From Methyloversatilis thermotolerans (GTDB taxonomy: Bacteria; Pseudomonadota; Gammaproteobacteria; Burkholderiales; Rhodocyclaceae): a DNA stretch of 64,000 bases. The DNA is taken from NCBI RefSeq assembly GCF_000372885.1, contig NZ_KB889967.1, positions 1,055,117 to 1,119,116 on the forward strand, given 5' to 3'. Below the pieces are notes generated by a model. The model searched no databases. It was not told the DNA's origin and saw only the letters and a program-made list of their open reading frames with translations. A program made the position numbers and the translations under genes. Below are positions 33,838 to 49,327 of the stretch, piece by piece. How positions within the stretch are numbered: position 1 is the stretch's first letter; each line of letters starts with the position of its first letter.

Positions 33838-34761
33838 TCACATTCCTCGCGAACATGCGGACCCGCGGTCCGGTGTGGCCGTCTCCAGATGCCCGGAAAA
33901 CAGGCTGGCGGCGATGATCATCGCGCCGCCGATCCATTCCTTGACGCCCATCATCTCGCCCGCCAGCCACCAGGACGAGATCGCGGCGACCACCAGTTCG
34001 AACAGGAAGAGCGCGATGGCCGCATTCGCGGCGAGGAAGGTGATGCCGTACTGCACCACCAGATTCACCAGCAGCAGCACGCCGCCCAGGATGAACAGCA
34101 CGGCCCAGGTGTGCGCATCCGCCTGCGCCATCTGTTCCAGCGGCGATTCGCCGCGCAGCCAGGCGGCGACCGGCGCGACCGCCACCACGCCCAGGAACAC
34201 GGCCATCACCTTCTGTTCGATCGCGATGTGCGCAGTGCGGCGCACCATCACGTTCACCGCGGCGAAGCACACGCCCGCCATCAGTCCCAGCCATTCCGCC
34301 CGGCCCTGCGGCCAGGGCAGGCCGAGCGCCGGCTGCCACAGCATGACCATGGCGCCGCCGAGCGACAGCGCGATCACGCCGGCACCGGTCCGGCTCAGGC
34401 GTTCGCCCAGCATGACGCGCGACAGCAGCACGGTCCACAGCGGCGACAGGTAGAACAGCAGCAGCACCCGCATCACCTCGCCATCGAGTGCGCCCAGCAC
34501 ATAGCCCAGATTGGTGCCGGCGGCCATCAGGCCGAGCGCGAACAGCCAGATGCTGGGCCGCGTGCGGCGCAGCACCGGCCACAGCGGAAGCAGTCCCAGC
34601 AGAAAGGCCAGGCCGTAGGTGATGAGGGTGGCGGTCACGCCGCCCATGCCGGCCGCCTCGACCACGCGGTAGGGATACCAGATCAGGCCCCACACCACGG
34701 CGCCGGCCAGCAAGGCGGCGGACGGCAGACGGCGCGATTTCGGAATGCGGGAGGCGAGCAT
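33838..34761 (-). CDS. EamA/DMT-family transporter
   Basis: The 307-residue protein (from the ATG at 34761) is a ten-helix membrane protein of the drug/metabolite transporter superfamily with two EamA repeats. The repeats include GAVVWGLIWYPYRVVEAAG and ATLITYGLAFLLG in the first half, and LGLMAGVCFAAVNVMVRR and FLFELVVAAISSWWLAGEMMG in the second. Substrate cannot be read from sequence. It diverges from dapC across 117 bases. The longer in-frame frame that runs back over dapC to 36144 is an antisense shadow. Confidence 0.88.
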   Translation of the reverse strand: MLASRIPKSRRLPSAALLAGAVVWGLIWYPYRVVEAAGMGGVTATLITYGLAFLLGLLPLWPVLRRTRPSIWLFALGLMAAGTNLGYVLGALDGEVMRVLLLFYLSPLWTVLLSRVMLGERLSRTGAGVIALSLGGAMVMLWQPALGLPWPQGRAEWLGLMAGVCFAAVNVMVRRTAHIAIEQKVMAVFLGVVAVAPVAAWLRGESPLEQMAQADAHTWAVLFILGGVLLLVNLVVQYGITFLAANAAIALFLFELVVAAISSWWLAGEMMGVKEWIGGAMIIAASLFSGHLETATPDRGSACSRGM

Positions 34762-34812
34762 GCGAGGGAGGCGGAAAGCGGCGCGCGAATCTACTGTGAA
34801 CCCGCGCTCACG

Positions 34813-34818
34813 TATACT
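34813..34818 (+). promoter_or_regulatory. candidate -10 box of dapC
   Basis: TATACT matches the -10 consensus at 5 of 6 positions and lies 61 bases before the dapC start in the divergent region with the EamA gene. No good -35 box is found at 16-18 bases upstream, so the promoter may be weak or activator dependent. Confidence 0.35.
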
Positions 34819-34878
34819 CGCGCGCTTCTGGACGGTTACCGCGCTGGATGCGGGCACCGGACGACAGACGGATTCCAC

Positions 34879-36093
34879 ATGCTGAACGACGCCTTGCCCG
34901 CCACACCCCGCCTCGCCCTGCTGCAACCCTATCCATTCGAGCGGCTGAAGGAACTGACCGCCGGCGTGACCGGCCCGGCGCACCTGCCGCCGGTGCGGCT
35001 GTCCATCGGCGAGCCGCAGCATGCGACGCCGCAGCTCATCAAGGATGCGCTGGTCGGCGCACTCGACGGGCTGTCGGTCTATCCGACCACCGCCGGCATC
35101 GACGCGCTGCGCGAATGCATCGCCGACTGGCTGCAGCGCCGCTACCGGCTCGCCCGCGTCGATGCGGCGACCCAGGTGCTGCCGGTGAATGGATCGCGCG
35201 AAGCGCTGTTCTCGTTCGCGCAGAGCGTGATCGACGCCAGCCGGCCGGGCGCGAAGGTGCTGGCCCCCAATCCCTTCTATCAGATCTACGAGGGCGCGGC
35301 CCTGCTGGCAGGCGCCGCGATCGGCTTCTACAACCAGTTGCCGGAGGACGGTTTCGCCTGCAATTTCGACCGCATCCCGAGCGCCGACTGGGCCGGCGTG
35401 CAACTCGTCTACGTCTGTTCGCCGGCCAATCCCTGCGGCAAGGTGATGACGCTGGACGAGTGGCGCACGCTGTTCGAGCTGGCCGACCGGCACGGCTTCG
35501 TGATCGCCTCCGACGAGTGCTATTCGGAAATCTATTTCGACGAATCGGCCCCGCCGCTGGGCGGTCTGGAAGCCGCCCAGGCCCTGGGGCGGCAGGGTTT
35601 CGAACGTCTGGTGGTGTTTTCCAGCCTGTCCAAGCGCTCCAACGTGCCCGGCCTGCGCTCGGGCTTCGTCGCCGGCGACGCCCGCCTGCTCAAGCGCTTC
35701 CTGCTCTACCGCACCTATCACGGCGGCGCCATGGGCCTGGCGGTACAGCGGGCCAGCATCGCGGCCTGGCGCGACGAGTCGCATGTGCGCGACAACCGCG
35801 ACCAGTACCGCGCCAAGTTCGCCGCGGTGCAGCCGGTGATCGACGCGGTCATGCCGGCGCCGCTGCCGGATGCGAGCTTCTATCTGTGGGCGCGCACACC
35901 GCTGCCGGACGACGAATTCGCCCGCCGCCTGCTGGCCGAATATAATGTTGCGGTCCTGCCGGGCAGCTACCTCGCCCGCACCGCCCACGGCATCAATCCG
36001 GGGGCCGGTTTCGTCCGCATTGCGCTGGTGGCACCCGCCGGCGAATGCAGCGAGGCCGCCGAACGCATCGCACAGTTCTGCCGCGCCCTGTGA
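34879..36093 (+). CDS. dapC: succinyldiaminopimelate aminotransferase
   Basis: DapC transaminates N-succinyl-2-amino-6-ketopimelate with glutamate in lysine/diaminopimelate synthesis. It is a class I PLP aminotransferase of 404 residues. The start is the ATG at 34879 ([20 protein letters not shown]). The PLP lysine is K252 in [16 protein letters not shown], with [15 protein letters not shown] and [12 protein letters not shown] before it. The C-terminus has the arginine for the carboxylate in [10 protein letters not shown]. Neighbouring dapD and dapE support the assignment over other class I aminotransferases. It begins the plus-strand cluster, 50 bases before dapD. Confidence 0.93.
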   Translation: MLNDALPATPRLALLQPYPFERLKELTAGVTGPAHLPPVRLSIGEPQHATPQLIKDALVGALDGLSVYPTTAGIDALRECIADWLQRRYRLARVDAATQVLPVNGSREALFSFAQSVIDASRPGAKVLAPNPFYQIYEGAALLAGAAIGFYNQLPEDGFACNFDRIPSADWAGVQLVYVCSPANPCGKVMTLDEWRTLFELADRHGFVIASDECYSEIYFDESAPPLGGLEAAQALGRQGFERLVVFSSLSKRSNVPGLRSGFVAGDARLLKRFLLYRTYHGGAMGLAVQRASIAAWRDESHVRDNRDQYRAKFAAVQPVIDAVMPAPLPDASFYLWARTPLPDDEFARRLLAEYNVAVLPGSYLARTAHGINPGAGFVRIALVAPAGECSEAAERIAQFCRAL

Positions 36094-36142
36094 GCGCGGA
36101 CACGACCCATTCCATCCACTGAAAACCGATACGGAACCTTTC

Positions 36143-40398
<4,256 letters not shown>

Positions 40399-40399
<1 letters not shown>

Positions 40400-43329
40400 T
40401 GGCCGAAGGCAGCAGTGCAGCAGAGCGCGCGAGCAGCGCGCGCCAACGTGTCCTGCCGCAGATCGGCCGACTTTCGGCCTTTGCGCTGTTCGTCGTGGTC
40501 GTGGCGCTGGGCATGGCCGCCTTGTCCGGCCGCCACGATCTGGCCCGCGTGCACAGCAACCTGGAACCCGAACTCGCGCAGGCCGTGCTCGTGCACGATC
40601 GCGAGGCGATCCAGCGTATTCTCGAATCGGCACGCATTCGCGACCGGATCAGTGAAGCGCGCGTGGTCGACGCGGCGGGCGAGGTCCTGGTCAGCATGGA
40701 CGAAACGGCGGCCGACAACGGCACGCTGGTCCTGCGCAGCGAGGGAGCGCTTGCGGTCAACGATGCTTACGTCGGCACGCTCGTTCTGGGCAGGACAGGC
40801 GAACGGAAATGGACGGAGCAGTCCGCTACCGTGGTGATCGCGCTTCTGCTCGCCGGCTTCTGCATACTGGTGATGCAGGGCATGCGCACCCTCGAGCGCC
40901 GGCGCATCCACGCGCCATTGAAGGCGATGCAGGAGGCGCTGGATGCACTTGCGGGCGGCGCCTGGCCCGACACGGCCGCGCTGCGGTCCGCCTCTCCGCT
41001 GTGCCAGCCGCTGGCAGACCGGCTGGATACCGCGCGCGAACTGTTCGAAGGACGGCGACAGTCGGAACAGGCGATTTCGCAGCGCATGGCACGCACCCTG
41101 AGCGCACACGACGCGGCGCAATGGGAATGGGATCTGCGCAGCGGCCAGAGCGACTACAACGCACGCTTCACGGAACTGCTCGGTTTCAGCGAGGATGAGG
41201 GATTCGCCCAGAATTTCAACTGGAGCGCGGCCATACACCCGGACGACGCGAGCGCGCTCAAGCGGGCGCGGGAAAAGCTGCTGGCGCAGCAGATCGCGCG
41301 CAGCGACGACCAGGTGCGCCTGCGGGTGCGGGACGGCACCTATCGCTGGTTCCGGCTGCGCGCCGTCGCCGCACACGACGCGGAGGGTGCGCCCATCCTG
41401 CTGTCCGGCACGATAGAGGACATTACGCGCGAGCGCATGACGCTGGACGCGCTGCGCGAAAGCGAGGCGCGCCTGTTCCACGCGGTACGCGGTTCGTTCG
41501 ACGGCGCGTGGGACTGGGACATCGAGGCCGGGCGCTACTATCTGTCGCCGCGGCTGAGCGAAATGCTGGGCCTGCCGCAGTCCATGCAGCCGCAGACCCA
41601 TGACCAGTTGCTCGAGCGGGTGCATCCGGATGACCTGTCGCGGCTGCAGCATGCGATCGACGAACACTTCCTGCGCCGCGAGTCCTACGACATCGAATAC
41701 CGCATGCTGCATGAGGAAGGGCACTACCTGTGGGTGCGCGACCGCGGACTTGCCACGCGCAGCGCCAATGGCAAGGTGCTGCGCTTCTCCGGTTCACTGA
41801 CCGACATCACCGAACGCAAGCAGGCGGAACAGGCGGTGATCGCGCTGGCCAAGGAAAAGCAGGCCCTGCTCGACGACGTGCCGGTGGCCATCGTCTATGT
41901 GCGCAACGATCGCATCGCCGACTGCAACCGGCGCTGTGAAGAGATTTTCGGCTATGAACAGGCGCAGCTCATCGGCTGCACCATGGACCTGTTCTTCGAG
42001 GACGGCCGCGACCTGCCGCGCCTGCTGGACCGCGCAGCGCGCAGCGCGCCGCAGCCCTATGCGCAGGAATCCACGCTGATGCGCGAGGACGGCAGTTCGC
42101 TGCATGTCTATGTGTCGGTGCGCCAGCTCGCCTCCGACAGCGGCGACGACGAAACCATCTGGATCTTCTCGGACGACACGGCACGGCGCCGCGCACTGGA
42201 TGCCGCACGGCGCGAGGAGCATTTTTCGGCGGCGCTGGTACGCAGCATGCCCGGCGTGTTCTTCCTGCTGGATGCCCGCGGGGCGCTGCGGCGCTGGAAC
42301 GAGAACCTGCAGGTGCTCACCGGTCGCGCCGCCACCGAACTGATCAGCAAGCCCGCGCTTGACCTGTTCCCGGCCGAAGCGCGCCACATGCTGCGCCGGC
42401 AGGCGCGTCGCGCCTTCACCCACCGCGACACCGGTTTCGAAGCCGAATTGCTGTCCGCCCATGGCGAACCGATGGCGCACGCGTTCAGCCTCTATCGCAT
42501 CGATCTCGACGGCCAGCCGCACCTGCTCGGCACCGGCCTGGACATCCGCGCCCAGAAAGAAGCGGAAAACAATGTGCTGGCCCTGAACCAGCAGCTCGAA
42601 ACCCGGGTGCGCGAGCGCACGGCCGAACTGCTCAACGCGATGCGCGAGCTGGAAAGCTTCAGTTACTCGGTGTCACATGATCTGGCGGCTCCGTTGCGCG
42701 GCATCGACGGTTTCTCGCGCATGATCGAGGAGGACTACGCCGACCGTCTGGACGACCAGGGGCGCGACTACCTGAGGCGCATTCGCGCCGGCACGCAGCG
42801 CATGCACCGGCTGATCGACGACCTGCTGGGTCTGGCACGCATCACGCGCAACGAAATGAACCGCCAGCCGGTGGACCTGAGCGCGCTGTGCCAGGACATC
42901 GCCGCCGAGCTGGCGCGGGCCGAGCCGGAGCGCCGGGCAGAATTCCTCATCAGTCCTGGCATGCGCGTGTATGCTGATGCCAATCTGTTGCGTATCTGCA
43001 TGGACAATCTGATGCGCAATGCGTGGAAATTCACCAGCCGGCACGCCAGTGCCCGCATCGAGATCGGTAGCTTGCGACAGGATCGGGAGCTCGTGTATTT
43101 TGTAAGGGACGATGGTGCGGGTTTCGACATGCGCTATGCAACAAAGCTGTTCGGCCCCTTCCAGCGGTTGCATTCGGTCGGTGAGTTTTCAGGGAGCGGC
43201 ATCGGTCTGGCCATTGTGAACCGCATCGTGCAACGACACGGCGGCCGCATCTGGGCCGAAGCAGAGGTCGAGCGTGGAGCCTGCTTCTATTTCACGCTCG
43301 AGCCAGGCACATTGACACAGGCGACCTGA
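40399..43329 (+). CDS. membrane-anchored multi-PAS sensor histidine kinase
   Basis: This 976-residue protein should sense a signal and phosphorylate the response regulator encoded next. Order: transmembrane helix (about 26-44), a short periplasmic sensor, second transmembrane helix (about 140-157), then several PAS/PAC modules (roughly 225-350, 355-480, 490-600, 610-715), with WEWDLRSGQ and WDWDIEAGRY typical of PAS_3. HisKA has SYSVSHDLAAPLRGIDG with the phospho-acceptor near H760. HATPase_c has NLMRNAWKFT (N box), DDGAGFD and GSGIGLAIV (G boxes). It is phytochrome-like in its kinase core. Its start overlaps prmB, an unusual partner. No chromophore domain is present. Confidence 0.9.
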
Positions 43330-43341
43330 ACAGGCTGGTTT

Positions 43342-43791
43342 ATGGCAAGCGAACGCCCGATTTTGCTGGTTGAAGACAATCCCGACGACGAAGCGCTCAC
43401 GCTTCGGGCCTTTCACAAGAACCGCATCGCGAATGAAGTCATCGTCGCCCGCGACGGCGTCGAAGCGCTGGATTACCTGTTCGGTACCGGGCCGCATGCC
43501 GGCCGCGACCTGTCGATCGCTCCGGCGGTCATCCTGCTCGACCTGAAGCTGCCGCGCGTCGATGGTCTGGAAGTGCTGCGCCGGGTGCGGGCCGATGCGC
43601 GCACCAATCTGCTGCCGGTGGTCATCCTGACCACCTCGCGCGAGCAGCAGGACATCTACGAGGCCTATCAGCTCGGCGCCAACAGCTATATCCGCAAGCC
43701 GGTTGATTTCGAGAAGTTCATCTACGCGGTCGGCCAGCTCGGCCTTTACTGGCTGGTGCTGAACGAGCCGGTCGATCCTCCCGGGGTCTGA
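43342..43791 (+). CDS. single-domain response regulator (Rcp1-like)
   Basis: The 149-residue protein is a receiver domain without an output domain. The acidic pocket is VEDNPDDE at residues 10-17, the phospho-acceptor is D67 in VILLDLKLPRVDG, with T of ILTTSR and K of YIRKPVDF. The DNPDDE and the loop before D67 are typical of the Rcp1 family that pairs with phytochrome-like kinases. The gene begins 12 bases after the histidine kinase stop, so the two are clearly one unit. A downstream partner (for example a cyclase or another kinase) is not encoded here. Confidence 0.9.
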   Translation: MASERPILLVEDNPDDEALTLRAFHKNRIANEVIVARDGVEALDYLFGTGPHAGRDLSIAPAVILLDLKLPRVDGLEVLRRVRADARTNLLPVVILTTSREQQDIYEAYQLGANSYIRKPVDFEKFIYAVGQLGLYWLVLNEPVDPPGV

Positions 43792-43804
43792 TCCTCCGCG
43801 CCGG

Positions 43805-44929
43805 TCAGCCGGCGCTGGCGATGCTGCGCCGGAACAGGGCCAGCGACGCCAGGAAGAGCGCCAGCGCGATCGCTGCCGTGGCGAGCAGGCTGGGCCACAC
43901 CACATCCAGCCCCGCGCCCCGGTAGAGCACGGCCTGCGCCAGACTGACGAAATGCGTGGTGGGCGCCAGCAGCATGATGTCCTGCACCGGTCCGGGCATG
44001 CTCTCGCGCGGCGTCATGCCGCCGGACAGCATTTCCAGCGGCAGGATGACCAGGATCATGAGCAATCCGAGCTGCGGCATGTTGCGCGCCAGCGTACCCA
44101 TGAAGATGCCGAGCGAGGTGCTGGCGAGAAGCTGCAGCATGGCGCCCGCCATGAACAGCGCGACCGAACCGCTGACCGGCACGCCGAGCGCGCGCTGCAC
44201 CACCAGCACGAGCGACAGCCCGGCCGCCACCCACACCACCAGCGCCATCGACCACACCTTGGCGAGCATGATTTCCGCTGCGCCCAGCGGCATCACCAGC
44301 AGATGTTCCAGCGTGCCGTGCTCGCGCTCGCGTATCAGCGCCGCCCCGGTCAGGATGACCGACAGCATGGTGATGTTGTTGATGATTTCCATCACGCTGC
44401 CGAACCATGCGCTGGTCAGATTGGGATTGAACTTGACGGTCGGCACCAGCGACACCGGCGACACCGCGCCATCGCGCCGGTGCTGCACGAATTCGCTCAC
44501 CTCGCCCTGGACGATGTTCTGGATGTAGCCTGCGCCGACGAAGGCCTGGCTCATGCGCGTGGCATCGATATTGAGCTGGATGGCGGGCGCTTCGCCGGCC
44601 AGCACGTCGCGTTCGAAATCGGGCGGGATGTCGAGCACGAAGGTGTACTCGCCACGATCCAGCGCCGGGTCCACGCGATCGGGGGTGATGATGTCCGGCA
44701 TCTTGAAGTACGGGCCGTAGAAGGCCGCGGCGAGACGACCGGACAGCACCGAGCGATCCTGGTCCACCAGCGCGATCGGCGCGTTGTGCAGTTCCTGCGA
44801 CGTGGCGGTGGCCGCGGTATAGATGCCGCCGCTGAACGCCCAGACGATCATGATGAGCAGCACCTTGTCGTGCCACAGGCTGCGCAGTTCCTTGATGCCC
44901 AGACGATAGATGTTGAGCAGGTGACGCAT
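43805..44929 (-). CDS. ABC-2 type permease, YhhJ-like
   Basis: The 374-residue inner-membrane protein has one N-terminal helix (VLLIMIVWAFSGGIY), a periplasmic domain (about 45-175, including FVLDIPPDFERDVLAG), and five C-terminal helices of the ABC2 membrane fold. It contains the conserved REREHGTLEHLLVMPL and LAKVWSMALVVW, typical of the YadH/YhhJ class. It forms the last gene of an exporter with the ATP-binding/permease fusion and the HlyD-type adaptor upstream. In E. coli the equivalent set is yhiI-rbbA-yhhJ. Substrate is unknown. Confidence 0.88.
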   Translation of the reverse strand: MRHLLNIYRLGIKELRSLWHDKVLLIMIVWAFSGGIYTAATATSQELHNAPIALVDQDRSVLSGRLAAAFYGPYFKMPDIITPDRVDPALDRGEYTFVLDIPPDFERDVLAGEAPAIQLNIDATRMSQAFVGAGYIQNIVQGEVSEFVQHRRDGAVSPVSLVPTVKFNPNLTSAWFGSVMEIINNITMLSVILTGAALIREREHGTLEHLLVMPLGAAEIMLAKVWSMALVVWVAAGLSLVLVVQRALGVPVSGSVALFMAGAMLQLLASTSLGIFMGTLARNMPQLGLLMILVILPLEMLSGGMTPRESMPGPVQDIMLLAPTTHFVSLAQAVLYRGAGLDVVWPSLLATAAIALALFLASLALFRRSIASAG

Positions 44930-44975
44930 CAGCGCGCGTCCTTCGGCACGGCCCGGGCGGCTGCGCTGTCCATGT

Positions 44976-47726
44976 TCAGTCCTCCTGCTTCTTCAGCAGC
45001 CGCACGCTCAGCAGCGTGAGCACCGGCACGAAGGCGGCAAGCGCCGCGAAGTCCCGCCACAGGTCGCGCAGTTCGAGCGCCTTGGTGAACACGCCGCGGC
45101 TGATGTTCAGGAAATAGGTCGCCGGGAAGAAGGTGCCCAGCCAGGCCCCCGCCCCTTCCAGCGAAGAGGTCGGGCTGGTGAGACCGGAAAAGCTCACCGT
45201 CACCAGCAGCGTGATGACCGCGGTGGCCGCCAGCGCCGCGATCTGCGTGCGCGCGAACGAAGACATGAGCAGACCCAGGCCGGTGGTTGCGGTGACGAAG
45301 ATGAGGGCGGCCAGCGACAGCGTCGCCAGACTGCCTTTCAGAGGGACATCGAAGCCGTAGACCGCGAGCACCACCAGCCCGAAAAAACTCAGCATGCTCA
45401 CGCCGACATAGGGCAACTGCTTGCCGAGCAGGAATTCCAGCCGGGTGACCGGCGTGGCATACAGATTGGTGATGGAACCCAGCTCCTTCTCGCGCACCAC
45501 GCCAACCGCCATCAGGATGGATGGAATGAACACCAGCATGAGCGGAATCACCGCAGGCACCATGGCGTACAGGCTCTTGAAATCCTGGTTGTAGCGGTAG
45601 CGCTGCTCAAGGGTCACCAGGGCACCGCTGCCCACGCCCGCCTCGAGCGCCAGCCGTTGCAGCACGCCCAGGTGCACGCCCTGCACATAGCCCAGCGTGG
45701 TTTCACCGCGGAACGGCATGGCGCCATCGATCCATACGCCCACCTCCACCGACTGGCCGCGCCGCAGATCGCGTCCGAAATCCGGCGGAATCTCGAATGC
45801 CACGCTCAGTTCGCCGGTCTGCATGCGGCGATCCAGATCGGCGGCGTCGCGCAGCGGCGGCTGCTCCAGAAAGTAGCGCGACCCGGACACGCTTTCGATA
45901 TAGGTGCGGCTTTCCGGCGAGCGGTCGTGATCGAGCACCGCGAAGCGCAGGTCCTCGACATCGAAGGAGATGCCATAGCCCAGTATCGTGGTCAGGATGA
46001 CCGAGCCGAGCAGCGCGAAGGTCAGGCGCACCGGATCGCGCAGCACCTCCAGCCACTCGCGTCGCGCGTAGGCGAGCAGCCGGCGCAGGCTGAAGGCGGC
46101 CGGCACCTCCGGCATGGCCCGCCCGGCCGCGCCGGCCCTCACCGGGTTCGCCACGGGCTCGACCGGCGGCTGTGGCGCGCCCGGGCCGGTCGCCCCCTCG
46201 CCCGTTGCCTCCTCCAGCCAGGAAATGAAGGCCTCCTCCAGCGAGGCGGCCCCGCGCGCTTCGATCAGCGCCGCCGGGGTATCGCTCGCCAGCACCCGTC
46301 CCGCGTGCATCAGCGATATGCGGTCGCAGCGCTCGCCTTCGTTCATGAAGTGGGTGGACACGAAGATGGTCACGCCGTCGCGGCGCGACAGCTCGACCAG
46401 CAGGCGCCAGAATTCATCGCGCGCCACCGGGTCCACGCCGGAGGTCGGCTCGTCGAGGATGAGCATGTCCGGCGCGTGGATGACGGCGACCGCGAGCGAC
46501 AGGCGCTGGCGTATGCCCAGCGGCAGATCGGCCGCCGTATCGTCGCGGTAGGCGGCCAGATCGAAGCGCTCGACCAGGGCCTGCACGCGCGCCGGAATGT
46601 CGGCCGCCGGCAGATGGAAAAGTTGCGCGTGCAGCACCAGGTTCTGCAGCACGCTCAGTTCGCCGTACAGCGAAAAGGCCTGGGTCATGAAGCCCACCCG
46701 GCGTCGCGTGTCCATATCGCGCGCATCGACTTCGCGACCGAACAGCAGCGCCCTGCCCTCGGTCGGCGGCAGCAGGCCGGTGAGCATTTTCATGGTGGTG
46801 GTCTTGCCACAGCCGTTCGACCCAAGGAAGCCGAAGATTTCCCCGCGCCCGATCTGGAAATCCACATGATCGACCGCGGTGAACTCGCCGAAGCGCATGG
46901 TGAGCCCTTCGGCGACGATGGCCGGGCCGTCCCCGCCGGCGGCGCGCGGCGGCACCACCAGCGCCTGGTGGCCACGCCGTTTCTCGGCCGGCAGCAGGCC
47001 GATGAAGGCCGCATCGAGATCAGCGGTGCCGGTGCGCGCCATCAGATCGGCCGGACTGCCGCTCGCCAGCACGCGTCCGGCATCCATCGCCACCAGCCAG
47101 TCGAACCCGGCCGCCTCGCCCATGTAGGCGCTGGACACCAGCACGCTCATGCCCGGCCGGCGCGCGCGTATGCGGTCGATGAGCTGCCAGAACTGGCGGC
47201 GCGACAGCGGATCGACGCCGGTGGTCGGCTCGTCCAGTATCAACAGGTCGGGATCATGGATGAGCGCGCAGCACAGGCCGAGCTTCTGCTTCATGCCACC
47301 CGACAGCTTGCCGGCCGGCCGGTCGCGGAAGGGCGTCAGTCCGGTGCTGTCCAGCAGTTCGGCGATGCGGCTTGCGCGCTCGGCATGCGCGTGGCCGAAC
47401 AGCCGGCCGAAGAAATCGATGTTTTCGAACACCGACAAGGTCATGTACAGATTGCGCCCGAGACCTTGCGGCATGTAGGCGATGCGCGGGCAGGCGCGCG
47501 CGCGGTGGCGACGGTCGGCCATGTCGCCGCCCAGCACCTCCACCCTGCCCTCGCGTATCCGCCGCACGCCGGACACCAGCGCCAGCAGGCTGGATTTGCC
47601 CACGCCATCCGGGCCGATCAGGCCGACCATGCAGCCGGATGGCAGATCCAGCGTGATGTCATCGAGCGCCCGCGTATCGCCGTATTGCAGCGACACGCCG
47701 GACAATCGTGCAACCGGTGCGTCCAT
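44976..47726 (-). CDS. ABC transporter: two ATPase domains fused to ABC-2 permease (RbbA-like)
   Basis: At 916 residues this is a fusion of two ATPases and a membrane domain. ABC 1 (about 1-230): Walker [10 protein letters not shown] at residue 38, signature [10 protein letters not shown], Walker [17 protein letters not shown] 2 (about 270-490): Walker [11 protein letters not shown], signature site degenerate ([11 protein letters not shown]), Walker [14 protein letters not shown]. From about residue 545 there is an ABC-2 membrane region with a periplasmic domain and [20 protein letters not shown]. The closest known layout is RbbA/YhiH. The name ribosome-associated ATPase should not be taken as proven here. 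It lies 8 bases from the HlyD gene and 46 from the permease. Confidence 0.88.
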   Translation of the reverse strand: MDAPVARLSGVSLQYGDTRALDDITLDLPSGCMVGLIGPDGVGKSSLLALVSGVRRIREGRVEVLGGDMADRRHRARACPRIAYMPQGLGRNLYMTLSVFENIDFFGRLFGHAHAERASRIAELLDSTGLTPFRDRPAGKLSGGMKQKLGLCCALIHDPDLLILDEPTTGVDPLSRRQFWQLIDRIRARRPGMSVLVSSAYMGEAAGFDWLVAMDAGRVLASGSPADLMARTGTADLDAAFIGLLPAEKRRGHQALVVPPRAAGGDGPAIVAEGLTMRFGEFTAVDHVDFQIGRGEIFGFLGSNGCGKTTTMKMLTGLLPPTEGRALLFGREVDARDMDTRRRVGFMTQAFSLYGELSVLQNLVLHAQLFHLPAADIPARVQALVERFDLAAYRDDTAADLPLGIRQRLSLAVAVIHAPDMLILDEPTSGVDPVARDEFWRLLVELSRRDGVTIFVSTHFMNEGERCDRISLMHAGRVLASDTPAALIEARGAASLEEAFISWLEEATGEGATGPGAPQPPVEPVANPVRAGAAGRAMPEVPAAFSLRRLLAYARREWLEVLRDPVRLTFALLGSVILTTILGYGISFDVEDLRFAVLDHDRSPESRTYIESVSGSRYFLEQPPLRDAADLDRRMQTGELSVAFEIPPDFGRDLRRGQSVEVGVWIDGAMPFRGETTLGYVQGVHLGVLQRLALEAGVGSGALVTLEQRYRYNQDFKSLYAMVPAVIPLMLVFIPSILMAVGVVREKELGSITNLYATPVTRLEFLLGKQLPYVGVSMLSFFGLVVLAVYGFDVPLKGSLATLSLAALIFVTATTGLGLLMSSFARTQIAALAATAVITLLVTVSFSGLTSPTSSLEGAGAWLGTFFPATYFLNISRGVFTKALELRDLWRDFAALAAFVPVLTLLSVRLLKKQED

Positions 47727-47733
47727 GCCGCGG

Positions 47734-48810
47734 TCAGTCGCCGGACTTCACCGGCGGCGGCAGCCGGGCCGGCCACGGTGCGGCCGGGTCCAGCCGTATC
47801 CAGGCCACGCCGGGCAGCCCGGTCTTCACCTGTTTCGCGTAAGCCTTCAGCAGTTCCGGCGCGATCTTCACGCGCACCCGGAACATGAGCTTTTCACGCT
47901 CGGCCTGGGTTTCGACCGATTTCGGCGTGAACTGCGCCTGCGGTGACACGAAGCTCACCGTGGCCGGAATCGAGATATCCGGCCGCACGTCGAGCACGAT
48001 GCGCGCCTCGCTGCCGATCGCCACGCGCCCGGCCTGCGAGGTGGGCAGGAAGATGGTCATGTAGACATCGGTGATGTCGAGCAGCGTAAGCACCTTGCCG
48101 CCGGCCGCCAGCACCTCGCCCGGTTCGGCCAGGCGGTACAGCACGCGGCCGTCCGCCGGTGCCTTGATGTCCGCGTCGCGCAGATCCACCTGCAGGCGTT
48201 CCACCCGGGCCTGCGCCGCCTCGATGGCCGCGCTCGCCTGCGCCGCCGCGGCGCGCGCCGCATCCACCGCGGAGCGTGCCCCCTGGCGTTGCGACTGCGC
48301 GGCGCGTGTCGCATCCTGGGCCGACTGCCGCGCGTTGCGGTCCACATCCAGCTTCTGCGTCGAAATGAAGCCCTTGTCCACCAGACGCTGGGTGCGCTCG
48401 ATGTCCTTTTCGGCGAGTTGCATCTGGCTTTCCCGCTGCGACACCAGCGCATCCGCGGCGGCGACATCGCTCTGCCTCTGCGCGATCGCCGCCTGCGCCG
48501 CGTCGCGATTGGCGCGCGCCTGGATGAGCTGCGCTTCGGCGGCATGCAGATCCGCTTCGAGCGCCGCGGTATCCACGCGCGCCAGCACCTGGCCGCTGCT
48601 CACGTCGTCGCCCTCGCGCACGCTCACCGCGTCCAGCCGGCCGCCGATCTTGGTCGCGACATCGATCTCGGTGGCTTCGATCCGCCCGTTGCCGGACGCG
48701 AAGCCGTCATCGCCCGTGGCGGGAAAGAAATGCTGCCAGCCGGCATAGCCCGCGGCCGCCACGGCGGCCAGGGCAATCAGTAGCGGCAGGGTTCGGCGAG
48801 AAGTGCTCAT
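47734..48810 (-). CDS. HlyD-family membrane fusion protein, YhiI-like
   Basis: From the ATG at 48810 the protein has 358 residues: a signal anchor ([19 protein letters not shown]), an N-terminal biotinyl-lipoyl half ([33 protein letters not shown]), a long alanine/glutamine-rich coiled hairpin (about 85-205), the second lipoyl half ([26 protein letters not shown]), and a beta-barrel region. It should connect the ABC exporter with an outer-membrane TolC-type channel. It is the first gene of the minus-strand transporter operon. No TolC gene is adjacent. Confidence 0.88.
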   Translation of the reverse strand: MSTSRRTLPLLIALAAVAAAGYAGWQHFFPATGDDGFASGNGRIEATEIDVATKIGGRLDAVSVREGDDVSSGQVLARVDTAALEADLHAAEAQLIQARANRDAAQAAIAQRQSDVAAADALVSQRESQMQLAEKDIERTQRLVDKGFISTQKLDVDRNARQSAQDATRAAQSQRQGARSAVDAARAAAAQASAAIEAAQARVERLQVDLRDADIKAPADGRVLYRLAEPGEVLAAGGKVLTLLDITDVYMTIFLPTSQAGRVAIGSEARIVLDVRPDISIPATVSFVSPQAQFTPKSVETQAEREKLMFRVRVKIAPELLKAYAKQVKTGLPGVAWIRLDPAAPWPARLPPPVKSGD

Positions 48811-48904
48811 GCGGCAGACAATCCGTACGTGTATGGCCGCAATTGTGCCGTGCAGCAGCCCGCCCGTATTGACCTGCCGCAAGCCACGAGGCGCCGCATC
48901 GCCG

Positions 48905-49327
48905 TCATGCGGTGAAAGCCATGGCCAATTGCAGCGCCAGCAACACCGCGTGCGGAAACGCCACGGTGGGCCGGAGCGCGCTGCCCAGGTATTCGGCGAT
49001 CAAGCCGGCGCCGCCCGGGCGACCGGCCTGCCATTCGCTGTGGAAGCGGAAAGCGCCGGCGCCCTCGCCGCCGCCTTCCAGCAGCCCCTCGACACGCAGG
49101 ATGCGCTGCGCCAGCCGCGCCTGCACCGTGCGCAGCATGGCTTCGATCAGCCAAACCACGGCCAGCAACGTGCCGGACAGCTCGATGGGAAAGCCGAACA
49201 GCGTGCAGAAAGCGGCCAACGCCACCGCCGCCAGCTTGATACCGACCGCGCAACGCTCATGGCGCTCGTGGTCCTGCTGCAGCGTGGTCCATTCGACCTG
49301 GAGGGGAGATGGATAGTGGGTATTCAT
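48905..49327 (-). CDS. small membrane protein of unknown function
   Basis: I do not recognise this 140-residue protein. It has an N-terminal hydrophilic segment, two hydrophobic helices (KLAAVALAAFCTLFGFPI and LSGTLLAVVWLIEAML), a charged glycine-rich loop (EGLLEGGGEGAGAF), and a C-terminal hydrophobic segment. It is on the same strand as the ABC exporter, 94 bases upstream of the HlyD gene, with GGAGG before the ATG at a spacing of 10. It may be part of the exporter operon, but nothing in the sequence proves this. Confidence 0.65.
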   Translation of the reverse strand: MNTHYPSPLQVEWTTLQQDHERHERCAVGIKLAAVALAAFCTLFGFPIELSGTLLAVVWLIEAMLRTVQARLAQRILRVEGLLEGGGEGAGAFRFHSEWQAGRPGGAGLIAEYLGSALRPTVAFPHAVLLALQLAMAFTA

